A stretch of DNA of 64,000 bases from Bacillus_AD sp047238185 (GCF_047238185.1 NZ_JBDFMI010000003.1:1-64000), one strand, 5' to 3'; numbered from the stretch's first letter, positions 53,181 through 62,788 are shown. Program-made: numbers and translations. Notes: generated by a model from the letters alone, not told the origin.

Positions 53181-53255
53181 ACCTAGATTGTTTTGAATAC
53201 TTAAGCAGTTCACCTTTGATATATTTATTAATGTTGCTTTTACGTCTGAAATATA

Positions 53256-53294
53256 ACAAAAAAGAGACATTTGTATTATAAAGGTCTCTTTTTT
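53256..53294. terminator. Bidirectional terminator
   Basis: AAAAAAGAGAC / GTCTCTTTTTT around a 15-nt AT-rich loop. No gene in 53181-53406. Confidence 0.7.
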
Positions 53295-53406
53295 GTGAGG
53301 ACTTTAACAAGATATAAATGATACAATTATACCAAGCAAGAAAAGATTAGCCACAATGATTTTCGGAAAGAAATGATTTTTCAACATTGAAAGGAGAATG
53401 ACAAAA

Positions 53407-53601
53407 ATGTTTCTATCAGTTATTTTAATGGCTCTAATTTTAGGAGTAGTACTCATAGCATTTTCAAAGAAAATTTCTAAAAATAGTAAGCCACTTCAGT
53501 ACTGTATAATAGTAGTTAGTGTGACATTAATTGTTATTAGTTTGTATTATATATATATGATTCTTTCAGGAAATTTAACTTTACCTCTGTTTAAGAATTG
53601 A
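53407..53601 (+). CDS. Small two-span membrane protein
   Basis: 64 residues from the ATG at 53407 (AAAGGAG 11 nt upstream; the ATG at 53398 is only 2 nt from it). Two hydrophobic spans (about 2-18 and 32-54) joined by a basic KKISKNSK loop. Unrecognised; followed by a good terminator. Confidence 0.55.
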   Translation: MFLSVILMALILGVVLIAFSKKISKNSKPLQYCIIVVSVTLIVISLYYIYMILSGNLTLPLFKN

Positions 53602-53674
53602 AAAATATATTTTAAATGTATAAATGAACTTTATAGTAGACCAAGAAAATAAGAAAAATATGAATAGTTGTTTT

Positions 53675-53710
53675 AAGATAAGCAGGGTGATTTCCCTGCT
53701 TATCTTTTAC
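53675..53710 (+). terminator. Terminator
   Basis: AAGATAAGCAGGG pairs perfectly with CCCTGCTTATCTT (loop TGATTT), followed by TTT. Confidence 0.85.
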
Positions 53711-53751
53711 TAGTTTTTATTACATTTGTAAAAATTAGATTCTCAACCATC

Positions 53752-53835
53752 CTGCCCCGATAGCACCATAACAAAAATAAGACTGCTTGAAAGCAGCCTT
53801 GATCTTAAAATCTAGTACCTGTTAGTAGAAGAAGA
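53752..53835 (-). repeat. Terminator-containing repeat, copy 5 (empty site)
   Basis: Minus strand: hairpin CTGCTTTCAAGCAG, TCTTATTTTTGTTATGG, TGCTATCGGGGCAG, then GATGG with no intron. Almost identical to copy 4, so it shows the unoccupied target. Confidence 0.75.
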
Positions 53836-53864
53836 AGATTTTCGTTCTCATTTTTATTTTTCTT

Positions 53865-54479
53865 TCATTTGGCGTTTTTCCAATAAGTGTTTGGTCCATT
53901 GCTTTTTAAGATTGCATTTTTCGGTACTTGTTTAATTATAAGAAGAAGGTTTAGTAGATCAACCGACGATGCCATTGCGTTTAGTATTATTAAGAACTTT
54001 AATGTTGTTGTTGTTAATAGTCCAAGTGAACTTAATACTAGTGGCAAAATAATTGAAATAATCACAAATGGAGCAATTGTAATAATGATATATCTCGATT
54101 TTGAAATCTCTTCTTCTGTTATCACAAATCCCCCAAACAGTGTAAATCCTACATATGTTTTTTCTGATTTAACAAAATTCGGAATTAAAATCAAATGAAT
54201 TAATTCGTGTATTACTAAAAGTAAAAATAACCACAGAATTATACTTAAATTAATGGTAATCGTTATGGCATCAGATTTTATTCCAAAATCGCTTAAAGAA
54301 ATACTAGAAAAGATATTTATTATCCCAATAGAGATGAATGCAGAGGCAATCATTAATGGAATAGATAATAAAATTGCACTTGTTAAATTCTTAGGTTCTT
54401 TCATTGGAATCCAGTTATTTTTGACTAATTCTAAATGCACACTTGGATTGCTTTCTGGTAATTTATTTGAAATTTTCAT
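53865..54479 (-). CDS. DUF3267-type membrane protein with HExxH motif
   Basis: 204 residues, four or five spans, with HELIH (H91-E92-x2-H95) in a long span and the following FTLFGGFVITEEEISKSRYIIITIAPF pattern typical of DUF3267 putative zincins. Second HExxH membrane protein of the window. Activity unproven. Start uncertain: AT-rich leader with no strong ribosome binding site. Confidence 0.72.
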   Translation of the reverse strand: MKISNKLPESNPSVHLELVKNNWIPMKEPKNLTSAILLSIPLMIASAFISIGIINIFSSISLSDFGIKSDAITITINLSIILWLFLLLVIHELIHLILIPNFVKSEKTYVGFTLFGGFVITEEEISKSRYIIITIAPFVIISIILPLVLSSLGLLTTTTLKFLIILNAMASSVDLLNLLLIIKQVPKNAILKSNGPNTYWKNAK

Positions 54480-54576
54480 TAAATCTACTCCATTTATCTC
54501 TTAATTTAGCTGAACCTTACAACAACTTAAAGAATACCATTTCTACAAAGCGGATGTATACTCTTCTTCCACTACT

Positions 54577-55258
54577 CGAGTAGAAGAGAACCTCTCAACC
54601 TTACGGTAGATTGTGTTCTCCCCCCTCATAGAACCGTGCTTGCGCTATTAACGCACACGGCTCCTCCTAGTTACCATTCACAAAATATAGCTAATCTTTT
54701 AAGATCAGATATTGCTAATTCTGCTATCCTTACTAGTCTTGTTTCCATTTATTATCCCTACCTCTGTGTGTAGTAAATGTGTCCCTAGTAAGGGTGATAA
54801 CTGGTAGCTAGCCTTCCCTCCATTGGCATTACCCAACTTCATTGGTACTACGCTGCTATCCGACTCCCTACACGGCATTTGGTTTCCTTGCTTGTTATCA
54901 CTTGTAGACCATACTCTTCTGAAAAGAAAAGACCTGTAGGGTCTCCCGAGTTGCCGAATCATATCAATGTATAGCGTGCCAAGGTCTCTGACTCCAGAGA
55001 GGTTTTATCCTTCTTGCCTTTAACAAAGGATAAAATGTTGCTTTCTGCACGCAGGTAAGGCATCAGCCCTCTCGGTTTACTAACGCTTATGGAGCTCAAT
55101 CCCTTCAACCATTTGGCTTTCGGCCCACTACCTAACTGTCTACGCTTAAAGGCTAATGTTACCATTAGCCCTCCAAGACTCGCTACGAGCGAATGGCTAG
55201 TTCTTACTCGACGGGAATCCCACCCGCTATATGATACGACCTAGGCTCGGCCGCACAC
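54577..55258 (-). mobile_element. ORF-less group II intron, copy B
   Basis: Minus strand from GTGTGCGGCC at 55258 to about 54577 (682 bp). Same domain I start, domain V (GAGCCGTGTGCG ... AAGCACGGTTC) and domain VI as copy A. In domain IV the intron-encoded protein is cut to METRLVRIAELAIS and a few codons (from the ATG at about 54750), the usual beginning of a group II reverse transcriptase, so most of the reverse transcriptase gene has been deleted. Inserted at ACGGTGCAG in a terminator-containing repeat. Confidence 0.85.
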
Positions 55259-55350
55259 CTGCACCGTTTGTGGAATAACAAAAAAAGAGCTGATCACAGC
55301 CCTTGGTATTGGAGTAATGCACCCGATCGTATTATAAGGTTAGCCAATGT
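55259..55350 (-). repeat. Terminator-containing repeat, copy 6 (host of intron B)
   Basis: Minus strand: GATCGGGTGCATTACTCC, hairpin GGGCTG/CAGCTC-type stem, T7GTTATTCC, ACAAACGGTGCAG, then intron B. Confidence 0.65.
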
Positions 55351-55352
55351 TA

Positions 55353-55574
55353 TTGGTTGACCTTTTTATTTAGGTTCTAGAATACTAATGGTAGCTGGGG
55401 TAGAACGTATGCACCCGTGGGATTCAATCCCGACAACTAAACTGTTCGCCCCCTACTTATAGAAACATGATTGAAGCTGGTTGGGACACAGATCTCGTAT
55501 AACAAGCGAAGCTATGACACTATAAGGAGCCATTTAGGGGTTACCAGCTAATTCATTGATGAGGAGGAGATATC
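55353..55574 (+). ncRNA. Probable IS110 left end and bridge RNA region
   Basis: 222 bp without a gene directly before the IS110 transposase. It contains a small hairpin GGGATT-C-AATCCC (55418-55430) and several other potential stems. IS110-group elements carry their bridge RNA in the non-coding left end, so the RNA is expected here. Exact element end and loops were not determined. Confidence 0.4.
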
Positions 55575-56810
55575 ATGAATCCAGTCATTGGTCTGGATGT
55601 CGCAAAAGGTGAAAGTCAGGTTCAAGCATTCTTGGAGAAAAAGAAGCCTTACAAAAAGAGCTTTAAAGTCGCACATACTCTGGATGGATTACAGGAATTA
55701 CACACCTTTATCAAAGAAGTGGAAGAACAATCAGGCTCACAACCACCCATTGTTTTGGAGTCTACGGGGCATTACCATCTGCCTATCGTTCAGTATTTCG
55801 AAAAAAGAGGATACTTGTTAATCATTGTGAATCCACTCATTTCTTACAAAGCAAAAAGTTCGAGTTTGCGCAAAGTCAAAACAGACATAATAGATGCCCA
55901 TCATCTCTGCGAGCTCTATTACAAAGAGGATTTAGAGCCCTATAAAAAGCGTGGTATCCAGCTTTTGAACTTGCGTAATCTGACGAGACAGCACGAGAAT
56001 TTGACAGGTATGTTTGTGCAAGCGAAGTTACAATTTCAATCTGTGTTGGATCAAGTATTTCCTGAGTATGTAGGTGTGTTTGGCGAATTGTATTCGGATG
56101 TCTCTTTGCGTACTTTATCAGCCTTCCCAACTTCTAAAGAAGTGTTGGAAGCTAGCGAAGAGATCCTTACTTTGAAGATTCATGAACTGTGCAAGAGCCG
56201 ATCTCAGAAATGGGCCTGTAATCAAGCGAATAAGCTTATACAAGCAGCTGGTCGAAATCCATTTCAGCAAACCCTGTACCAAAGTCACCTGATTAGTTTA
56301 GAGATGCTGATTGAAATTCTTCTGGAATACAAAAAGCATCTATCCAACCTTGAAGAAGAGATAGATGCCCTAGCAAAAAATATAGAAGAATATAAGATTA
56401 TCCAATCCATTCCTGGTATCGGTGAAAAAATCGCGGCAACGATTATTTCTGAAATTGGAGAAATAGATCGGTTTAATCACCCTAAAAAGTTAGTTGCCTT
56501 TGCGGGAATCGATCCCAGTGTATTTGAGTCTGGCACCTTCAAAGGGACCAAAAACCATATTACGAAAAGGGGTTCCAGCAGGCTGCGGCATGCCTTATTT
56601 ACAGCTGTTCGTTGCGCCATTCGAGATGCACGTAAAACAAGAACAACCAAAGAACTCATCCCTCGAAATAAGAGACTACGTGAGTTTTACGACAAAAAAC
56701 GTGATGAAGGAAAGCCTTATCGAGTTTCCATCATTGCCTGTGCGAACAAGCTTTTACATTGGATTTACGCTCTTTTGAAAACCAAAACAACCTTCCAAGA
56801 TGTTGTCTAA
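55575..56810 (+). CDS. IS110-family transposase
   Basis: 411 residues. N-terminal RuvC-like DEDD domain with D8 (GLDVAK), E62 (LESTGHY), D104 and D107 (KTDIIDAHHL), a coiled-coil middle, and the C-terminal Transposase_20 domain (SIPGIGEKIAATIISEIG ... AFAGIDPSVFESG ... ITKRGSSRLRHALF) that holds the catalytic Ser. Intact length. GAGGAGGAG precedes the ATG. Confidence 0.93.
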   Translation: MNPVIGLDVAKGESQVQAFLEKKKPYKKSFKVAHTLDGLQELHTFIKEVEEQSGSQPPIVLESTGHYHLPIVQYFEKRGYLLIIVNPLISYKAKSSSLRKVKTDIIDAHHLCELYYKEDLEPYKKRGIQLLNLRNLTRQHENLTGMFVQAKLQFQSVLDQVFPEYVGVFGELYSDVSLRTLSAFPTSKEVLEASEEILTLKIHELCKSRSQKWACNQANKLIQAAGRNPFQQTLYQSHLISLEMLIEILLEYKKHLSNLEEEIDALAKNIEEYKIIQSIPGIGEKIAATIISEIGEIDRFNHPKKLVAFAGIDPSVFESGTFKGTKNHITKRGSSRLRHALFTAVRCAIRDARKTRTTKELIPRNKRLREFYDKKRDEGKPYRVSIIACANKLLHWIYALLKTKTTFQDVV

Positions 56811-57172
56811 AATAAATTTTCACATATCTTCAAGTATCTTCCACGTCATTAAAGGAAGTTTATTTGTCATGCCTTATTTTCAGTATAACATGCTTATATT
56901 CTATTTTTGAGTGAAATGATTGACAAACTATTAGCTGGTTTAGTTTAAGAACATTTATTCACAAGTCTATGGATTCGCATAAAAACGATTGGGTTGATTC
57001 CAAGCGTTTTGTATATGAGCTTACATTATAATTCTATTTGAAATCCATCGGTAAAAATCTCATTATCATTACAAAGATACCTGTTATTGTTATTCCAAAC
57101 AATGTAGCAACATTTGTAAACTCGGTAGATAACCCTGCTCCATGGAGCAGGGAATAATGGTGCTGAAATTCC
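56811..57172. other. Gap with repeat piece, gene remnant and palindrome
   Basis: 56811-56900 is probably the IS110 right end. 56930-56968 holds TTGACAAACTATTAGCTGG and GTTTAAGAACATTTATTCAC, the latter matching one end of the terminator-containing repeats. On the minus strand 57140-57048 encodes a membrane-like tail (NVATLFGITITGIFVMIMRF) ending at a stop, perhaps the 3' end of a lost gene. CCCTGCTCCA and its mirror form a perfect 20-bp palindrome at 57133-57152, next to the kinase gene end. Confidence 0.4.
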
Positions 57173-58603
57173 CTATAGATTCTTAGTAACCCGTGTCATA
57201 TCAATGATAAATTCCATCCCCTCTATTTTGCTCGACTCATTAAATGAGTAAATCCACCCATTTCGTTTCATTAGTTGAGCAACGATATATAATCCTAGTC
57301 CAGTACCACCATCATTTCTATTTCTAGCAAAGTCCGGTCTATAGAAAGCTTCAAAAACTTTTGAAAGATGGTACTCGTTCAAAGGCGTACATTCATTTGA
57401 GATGACCACTCGAGAACTAGAAATAGTAATGGAAATATAACCTTTTTCTGGCGTATACTGGACAGCATTGCTAATTATATTTCGTATAATCCGTTTAAAT
57501 TCGGAATGATCACCAAATGCGTTACTATTATCAGAAGAATACGTAATCATTTGTTTTTTATTCTTAGCGATAAGCTGATATGTCGGCAATATCTCTTCTA
57601 AGACTTCCTTTATTTCAAAAGCATTTTCTGCTCTATTTTCATTATTTATATCTAGTTTAGAAATGTCTAGAATTTCGTTCACTAGCTGTGTTTGTTCATT
57701 TAGAATGTCATGACATTTTTTTAAGTATTTATCACGATCATTAAAATCTCCAATATTATGAATCATTCCTTCAACGACCCCAAGCATAGCCGTTATAGGT
57801 GTTTTCAGTTCATGGGATGCCGCTCTTAAAAAGTCTGATTTTTGAATTTGCATCTTGGATGTTAGCTCTAATTCCTTGTTTAAATCATCAATTGTTCTAA
57901 CTAAATTTAAATATAAAAAATTTATATTGTGAGCTAATTCGGCTAATTCATCCTTTCCATATTCCTTATTTAATCTAGCATTTTGCAATTTAGTCATTTG
58001 TTTTGTGTTAGCAGAGATACTTTTAATTCTTTTCGTTGAAAAGTAAGAATATAAATACGTAAAGATGCCGCCGATTAAAAAACTAATACCTAGTATCCAT
58101 GGGTATATTTTTAATAATACAAATTTCGTATCATCTATCGGTTGAAGTGAGTAAGACAGACTGATTAGAAACTGTTTACCCTCTTCATCAGTAATAATTT
58201 TCTTTAGCTCAATAAAATTTTTTCCATCTATTATTTCTTCATCAAGCTCTTGGTTTACTAAGCTTTTATTGAATTTATTTAACTCTTGTTCGTCATCCAT
58301 TGGAAACATTAGCTGATTTTCAATCTTTTGTTTTCTTGGATAAACATATTCATTGTTTTTATTTCTAATGGTAATAATTATATTTTTTTCTACTTTAAGA
58401 TTATCAAGATAGGTGAATAATAGGAGATCTTGTGGAGGTTTTATTATTCGTTCCTCCACTGTTTTTAATAAAGATTCCAACTCATTTTCTTTAAAATGGT
58501 AATAGTACTTCGGCATAGTAAAATATAGAATTAAAATGGCTAAAGATACAATTAGTACGACAATAGAAGAAGTATATATAAAATTTTTCGTTCTAATTTT
58601 CAC
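57173..58603 (-). CDS. Sensor histidine kinase of the MacAB-like unit
   Basis: 476 residues. Spans about 11-29 and 168-186 around a 140-residue outer domain; HAMP, HisKA with H264 (RAASHELKTPITAML), HATPase with N box (RIIRNIISNAVQYTP), and G2 (GTGLGLYI). The G1 glycine box is weak (ISNECTPL). Overlaps the regulator by 11 nt. Probably senses a cell envelope stress and controls the exporter upstream in the cluster. Confidence 0.88.
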   Translation of the reverse strand: MKIRTKNFIYTSSIVVLIVSLAILILYFTMPKYYYHFKENELESLLKTVEERIIKPPQDLLLFTYLDNLKVEKNIIITIRNKNNEYVYPRKQKIENQLMFPMDDEQELNKFNKSLVNQELDEEIIDGKNFIELKKIITDEEGKQFLISLSYSLQPIDDTKFVLLKIYPWILGISFLIGGIFTYLYSYFSTKRIKSISANTKQMTKLQNARLNKEYGKDELAELAHNINFLYLNLVRTIDDLNKELELTSKMQIQKSDFLRAASHELKTPITAMLGVVEGMIHNIGDFNDRDKYLKKCHDILNEQTQLVNEILDISKLDINNENRAENAFEIKEVLEEILPTYQLIAKNKKQMITYSSDNSNAFGDHSEFKRIIRNIISNAVQYTPEKGYISITISSSRVVISNECTPLNEYHLSKVFEAFYRPDFARNRNDGGTGLGLYIVAQLMKRNGWIYSFNESSKIEGMEFIIDMTRVTKNL

Positions 58604-59273
58604 TTAAATACCCCTGTATCATATATCCTATTCCTACAATCGTTGTTATCTTAAGCTCTGGTAATTTCTTTCGTATATTTTTGATATGACTATCAAGAGT
58701 TCGATCTCCTGGGGTACTTCCATAGCCCCAAATAGTCTCTAATAATTGCTCTCTAGTCGTTATCTTTCCCATCCTTTGAAATAGATACGCGATTATATCA
58801 TACTCTTTTTTGGTAAGTAATACTCTTATACCTTTTTTTTCAACTAAATGAGCATCGAAATCTAAGACCAAATTTCCAAACGTCATTTTATGTGTTGTAT
58901 TGATTTTATCTGTCACCCTTCTTAACACGGCTTCGACTCTTTTCACTAAAATCGTTGGTGAAAATGGTTTTGTTACATAGTCATCTATTAAATGTTCATA
59001 GCTTACTACTTGTGTGTATTCATCCGATAAAGCTGTCAGCATGATAATTGGTACAGTGTTATCTTCACGAATTTTCTGTAATAGCTCTAATCCATCTATT
59101 TTAGGAATCATGACATCTAATAGAATTAAATCAAATTCATGATTTGTAATTAGTTCCCAAGCGTTTTCACCGTCAAAAGAGCAAGTTACAGTATATCCAT
59201 TGTGCGTTAAAAAATTTTCTATCACTGAACTAGTTGTAGAATCATCTTCCACAACTAGTATTTTCTTTTCCAT
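58593..59273 (-). CDS. OmpR-family response regulator of the MacAB-like unit
   Basis: 226 residues. Receiver with D53 (ILLDVMIPKIDG), Lys of TKPFS, and winged helix with RTLDSHIKNIRKKL and a final VGIGYMI. Located 42 bp after the permease on the same strand; together adaptor-ATPase-permease-regulator-kinase. Confidence 0.92.
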   Translation of the reverse strand: MEKKILVVEDDSTTSSVIENFLTHNGYTVTCSFDGENAWELITNHEFDLILLDVMIPKIDGLELLQKIREDNTVPIIMLTALSDEYTQVVSYEHLIDDYVTKPFSPTILVKRVEAVLRRVTDKINTTHKMTFGNLVLDFDAHLVEKKGIRVLLTKKEYDIIAYLFQRMGKITTREQLLETIWGYGSTPGDRTLDSHIKNIRKKLPELKITTIVGIGYMIQGYLSEN

Positions 59274-59315
59274 AAAGTGACCCTCCTGCTTATGGTTCTC
59301 AACGTTTAATCCTAT

Positions 59316-60542
59316 TTATTCATAACGAAGTGCTTCTATTGGATTCAATTTCGAAGCTTTAAATGCAGGCATAATTCCGAACACGACACCAATAAATAAA
59401 GAAAACATTAAACTTCCGAAAATAGGTAAAAGAGAGATAATGAACGGATAGCCCATTGATACTGTCAATACTTTACCAACAATTAACCCAAGTACAATAC
59501 CTATTATTCCCCCGATAAGAGTCAATATGATTGATTCGATTAAAAACTGAAAAAGAATCGTTTTTCGCTTTGCACCCAACGCTTTTTTCACACCGATTTC
59601 TCTTGTTCTTTCAGTTACGGATACAAGCATAATATTCATGACACCGATTCCGCCTACAATTAAGGAAAGACTAGCTATACCACCTAAAAGAAATAACTGT
59701 GATTTATTAATCTGTTCCATATTCTTCTCGTATTCCGAAAAATCTCTTACGCCGAAAATGTAATCTGATTTAGGAACAAAGGTCAGCAAAAGGTTAATCG
59801 CCTCTTGAGAAATAGATTTAAGCTGATCAGTATTCTCGCCTTGAACTAATACAGTTGGTTCTGGATCTACCTTCTCATGAAAAGAAGTCCATTGTCCAAC
59901 AGGAACAAATATGGCACCTACTGGATTAAACTGAGAGGAAGCATTCGCTTCTTCTATTTCTTCCACGACACCAACTACTTTAAATGGACTCCCATTTATT
60001 TCGATATGTTGACCAATACCATCACCTTTCGGAAATAACTTATCAAAAGTTACTTTATTAATAACGGCAACCTGATTAAGGTTGTCCATATCCGACTGGG
60101 TTAATAATCTTCCCTGCATTATAGAGTGCTTTTTCATATCAAAATAGTTAGGCGTTGTTGCTATTATTTCAGCACGTATCGATTTTTCCTGCTGAAAAAT
60201 CGTTAGTGATTTTTTATAAAGCAAAGCAGCATTTTTTATTCCTGGTATATTTCTAACTTCATTCATTTGTTTTTCCGTTATCTCGGGTATATACGCCGGT
60301 TTTTTCTCATTTGCACCTGTTAATATACCTTTACTAAACTTACTTTCACCACCATATTCGATTTCCATTGTATTATTAGATCCTCCTGCGATTTGTTGTT
60401 TCATAACCACAGAATTCCCTTCAATAATATTAAAAATAGAAATGATCGCTGTAATTCCTATAATGACTCCTAACATCGTTAATAGTGATCTTAATTTATG
60501 TGACCAAATAGCTTGCACAGAAAGTTTAATTGTTTCTAGCAT
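59316..60542 (-). CDS. MacB/YknZ-like ABC permease
   Basis: 408 residues. N-terminal span (about 22-43), MacB_PCD outer domain (about 45-270), then three spans (about 283-305, 332-355, 370-392) with the FtsX block SVTERTREIGVKKALGAKRKT and the final NPIEALRYE motif. This is the MacB-type permease without fused ATPase, as in YknZ. Overlaps the ATPase gene by 7 nt. Confidence 0.92.
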   Translation of the reverse strand: MLETIKLSVQAIWSHKLRSLLTMLGVIIGITAIISIFNIIEGNSVVMKQQIAGGSNNTMEIEYGGESKFSKGILTGANEKKPAYIPEITEKQMNEVRNIPGIKNAALLYKKSLTIFQQEKSIRAEIIATTPNYFDMKKHSIMQGRLLTQSDMDNLNQVAVINKVTFDKLFPKGDGIGQHIEINGSPFKVVGVVEEIEEANASSQFNPVGAIFVPVGQWTSFHEKVDPEPTVLVQGENTDQLKSISQEAINLLLTFVPKSDYIFGVRDFSEYEKNMEQINKSQLFLLGGIASLSLIVGGIGVMNIMLVSVTERTREIGVKKALGAKRKTILFQFLIESIILTLIGGIIGIVLGLIVGKVLTVSMGYPFIISLLPIFGSLMFSLFIGVVFGIMPAFKASKLNPIEALRYE

Positions 60543-61222
60543 GCTAATACCTTCCGTTTATCACTCACTATTTTCCCATCCTTAATGATTAAATGACGGT
60601 TAGCATAATCAGCAATTTCTTGTTCATGTGTTATAAGAATAATCGTTTTCCCTTGCTCATTTAACTCTGTTAGTAAGTCCATAATCTGAGCACCTGTTTT
60701 GGTATCTAACGCTCCTGTTGGTTCATCGGCAAGAATGAACTCTGCCTCTGTCACAAGCGCTCGAGCAATGGCTACTCTTTGCTTCTGTCCTCCAGATAAT
60801 TTTGTCGGAAGAAAATGAACTCTCTCCTCCAACCCCACTCTTCTCAACGCGATTAGCGCTTTCTTTTGCCGATTATCCTTCGATTCACCTGCATAAAGTA
60901 AAGGTAGCTCAACATTTTGTAAAACGGACAATCGAGGTAGTAAATTAAAGTTTTGAAAAACAAAGCCTATTTCAGCATTTCGAATATCTGATAAATTATT
61001 ATCATTTATTTCCTCTACATTTCTGCCATTAAGTTCATATGTGCCACTTGAAGGTCGGTCAAGGCATCCAAGAATATTCATTAAAGTAGACTTACCTGAT
61101 CCCGATGGTCCCATGATAGATATATAGTCACCTTTTTCAATAGAAAGCGTAATATTTTTAAGAATCGGTATCTCCGTATCATCCTGAGGATAAGACTTGC
61201 AAATATTATTCAACGACAACAT
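60536..61222 (-). CDS. MacB/YknY-like ABC ATPase
   Basis: 228 residues from the ATG at 61222 (GGAGG 9 nt upstream; the TTG at 61231 is inside the adaptor gene end). Walker A GPSGSGKST at 38-46, Q-loop VFQNFNLLPRL, signature LSGGQKQR, Walker B FILADEP, H-loop LITHEQE. Confidence 0.93.
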   Translation of the reverse strand: MLSLNNICKSYPQDDTEIPILKNITLSIEKGDYISIMGPSGSGKSTLMNILGCLDRPSSGTYELNGRNVEEINDNNLSDIRNAEIGFVFQNFNLLPRLSVLQNVELPLLYAGESKDNRQKKALIALRRVGLEERVHFLPTKLSGGQKQRVAIARALVTEAEFILADEPTGALDTKTGAQIMDLLTELNEQGKTIILITHEQEIADYANRHLIIKDGKIVSDKRKVLAC

Positions 61223-62408
61223 TGCTACCAACCTCCATTTCGTTCTTTAAATTTGGAAATGGAAATACAAGATGATCATCCTTCGTCAAGCCCCTTACAA
61301 TTTTAACTACGTTTTCCGAACCCTTGATTTCAACTGTCTCCACTTCAACTTTCTTTACCTTATTATTTTCAACTTTCCACACATATGTTTTATCATCTTT
61401 TTTGACAATATATTCGCGTGGTATTTTGATATCATTCGATTCTGGTGGCATAACTTGTACAAAAACATGTTTGCCGATACTAGGCGCATCTTCCGTCGTT
61501 TTGAATTTTGCTTTGAATGGATATTTACTCATATTAGGATTCTCTTCGCTATTATTATTTCCATCATCTTCAACTGTTATGCTTCCAATTGTCGTAATTT
61601 CTCCATCCCAAGACTTATTTTGATTGCCTCTTTCGATTATCTTAGTCTTTTGTTGCAGTTGAATTTTATCTTTTTGAAACTCATTAACGGTCCCTTCAAC
61701 ATATAAACTAGAGTGATCAATGATCGTGATAAAAATGTCACTTCCGTCTGATTTCTCCATTTGCTCTTTGTTGATCTTTTTAACAACGCCATCAAACTCA
61801 GCTACTACTATCGTTTGTCCATACTTTTCTTTATTTGTTTTGACAACCATTTGTGCTTTTTCTAATTCTAAAGTTACGTTTTCAATTTCTGATTCTAAAT
61901 CTGACAATTCAGCTGTCATTTGTGAGACTTCTTCTTTTACTACCTTCTTTTCTGGTTCAACAGCTGATTGCATATCCTTTTTTTTATTTGATAATTCTTT
62001 TGTTTTTTGTACTTTATCTTGTTTCTTTTGTGCTAAAAGCTTCTCTTGTATTTTCACATTTAGCTCTGACTCTCGAATAGCGAAGTCGCCATCAGGATTG
62101 GCATATTGAAAGAGCTTCTGCCCTTTAATAACCTTATCTCCTTCTTTTACAAAAAGTTGCGTTACCTTGCCACGTGAAGGATTAATCGTAATCTCGCTTG
62201 TATTATTAGCCACTATGCTCCCTGTTAAATTCATACTATCGTTACCATGTGCTTCCGATGACAGAGTTCCCACATTATATGGAATAATTTCTTGTGTATT
62301 TTGCTTATTGGCATTTTCTTTATTAAGAAAGAAACCTCCGCCCCCTATAAAAGCTAGGGAGCAGATTATAAATATAGATAGTTTCTTTCTAGAATTAAGT
62401 AATTTCAT
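61206..62408 (-). CDS. Membrane fusion (adaptor) protein, HlyD/YknX-like
   Basis: 400 residues. N-terminal span (about 10-28), lipoyl halves separated by a coiled coil (SRGKVTQLFVKEGDKVIKGQKLF, then a long Lys/Glu helix about 105-200, then VVAEFDGVVKKINKEQ), beta-barrel, and membrane-proximal domain ending NEMEVGSNVVVE. Partner of the MacB-type pair. In Bacillus subtilis such units protect from an endogenous toxin. Confidence 0.9.
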   Translation of the reverse strand: MKLLNSRKKLSIFIICSLAFIGGGGFFLNKENANKQNTQEIIPYNVGTLSSEAHGNDSMNLTGSIVANNTSEITINPSRGKVTQLFVKEGDKVIKGQKLFQYANPDGDFAIRESELNVKIQEKLLAQKKQDKVQKTKELSNKKKDMQSAVEPEKKVVKEEVSQMTAELSDLESEIENVTLELEKAQMVVKTNKEKYGQTIVVAEFDGVVKKINKEQMEKSDGSDIFITIIDHSSLYVEGTVNEFQKDKIQLQQKTKIIERGNQNKSWDGEITTIGSITVEDDGNNNSEENPNMSKYPFKAKFKTTEDAPSIGKHVFVQVMPPESNDIKIPREYIVKKDDKTYVWKVENNKVKKVEVETVEIKGSENVVKIVRGLTKDDHLVFPFPNLKNEMEVGSNVVVE

Positions 62409-62413
62409 GTTGA

Positions 62414-62668
62414 TTAATTCCCTTCTAGGTTATCAAGCTCTTCAGGATTCGTTCCTTTAGGTAAAAGAATACCCGATCCATCCTCACCTTCGATTGAATC
62501 AAATTCGCTTGCATCAAAATCCTCTACGTTATCTTTCTGCTGAACGCTACCACTACTGCCTTGATTTGTTGCATCATCTTCATTTTCATTTGATTGGCAA
62601 CCTGCTAGCACTCCTACAAAGGATAATAATAAAACCGTCGATAAGATGATTGATTTTCTTTTTTTCAT
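62414..62668 (-). CDS. Acidic lipoprotein of the exporter unit
   Basis: 84 residues from the ATG at 62668 (GGAGG 8 nt upstream). Signal peptide with lipobox LAGC (about residues 21-24), then a very acidic, disordered tail (NEDDATNQGS ... FDASEFDSIEGEDGSG). First gene of the exporter operon, 6 nt before the adaptor. Possibly a signal or chaperone for the exporter; unrecognised. Confidence 0.75.
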   Translation of the reverse strand: MKKRKSIILSTVLLLSFVGVLAGCQSNENEDDATNQGSSGSVQQKDNVEDFDASEFDSIEGEDGSGILLPKGTNPEELDNLEGN

Positions 62669-62788
62669 AAATAAAACCTCCAAATATTTGATATGTTTAT
62701 ACTAACAAGCTGACCTGTTGTTCTTCTGAATCTCATGTGGAGAATGTCTGGAGTTTTTAAATATGTACGATAAAAAAATGTGTCTAAA

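Noticed and set aside
54705..55165. Protein-coding genes on the minus strand inside 54.7-55.2 kb
   Set aside because: These open frames are parts of the group II intron ribozyme; only the first codons of a deleted reverse transcriptase are real coding relics.
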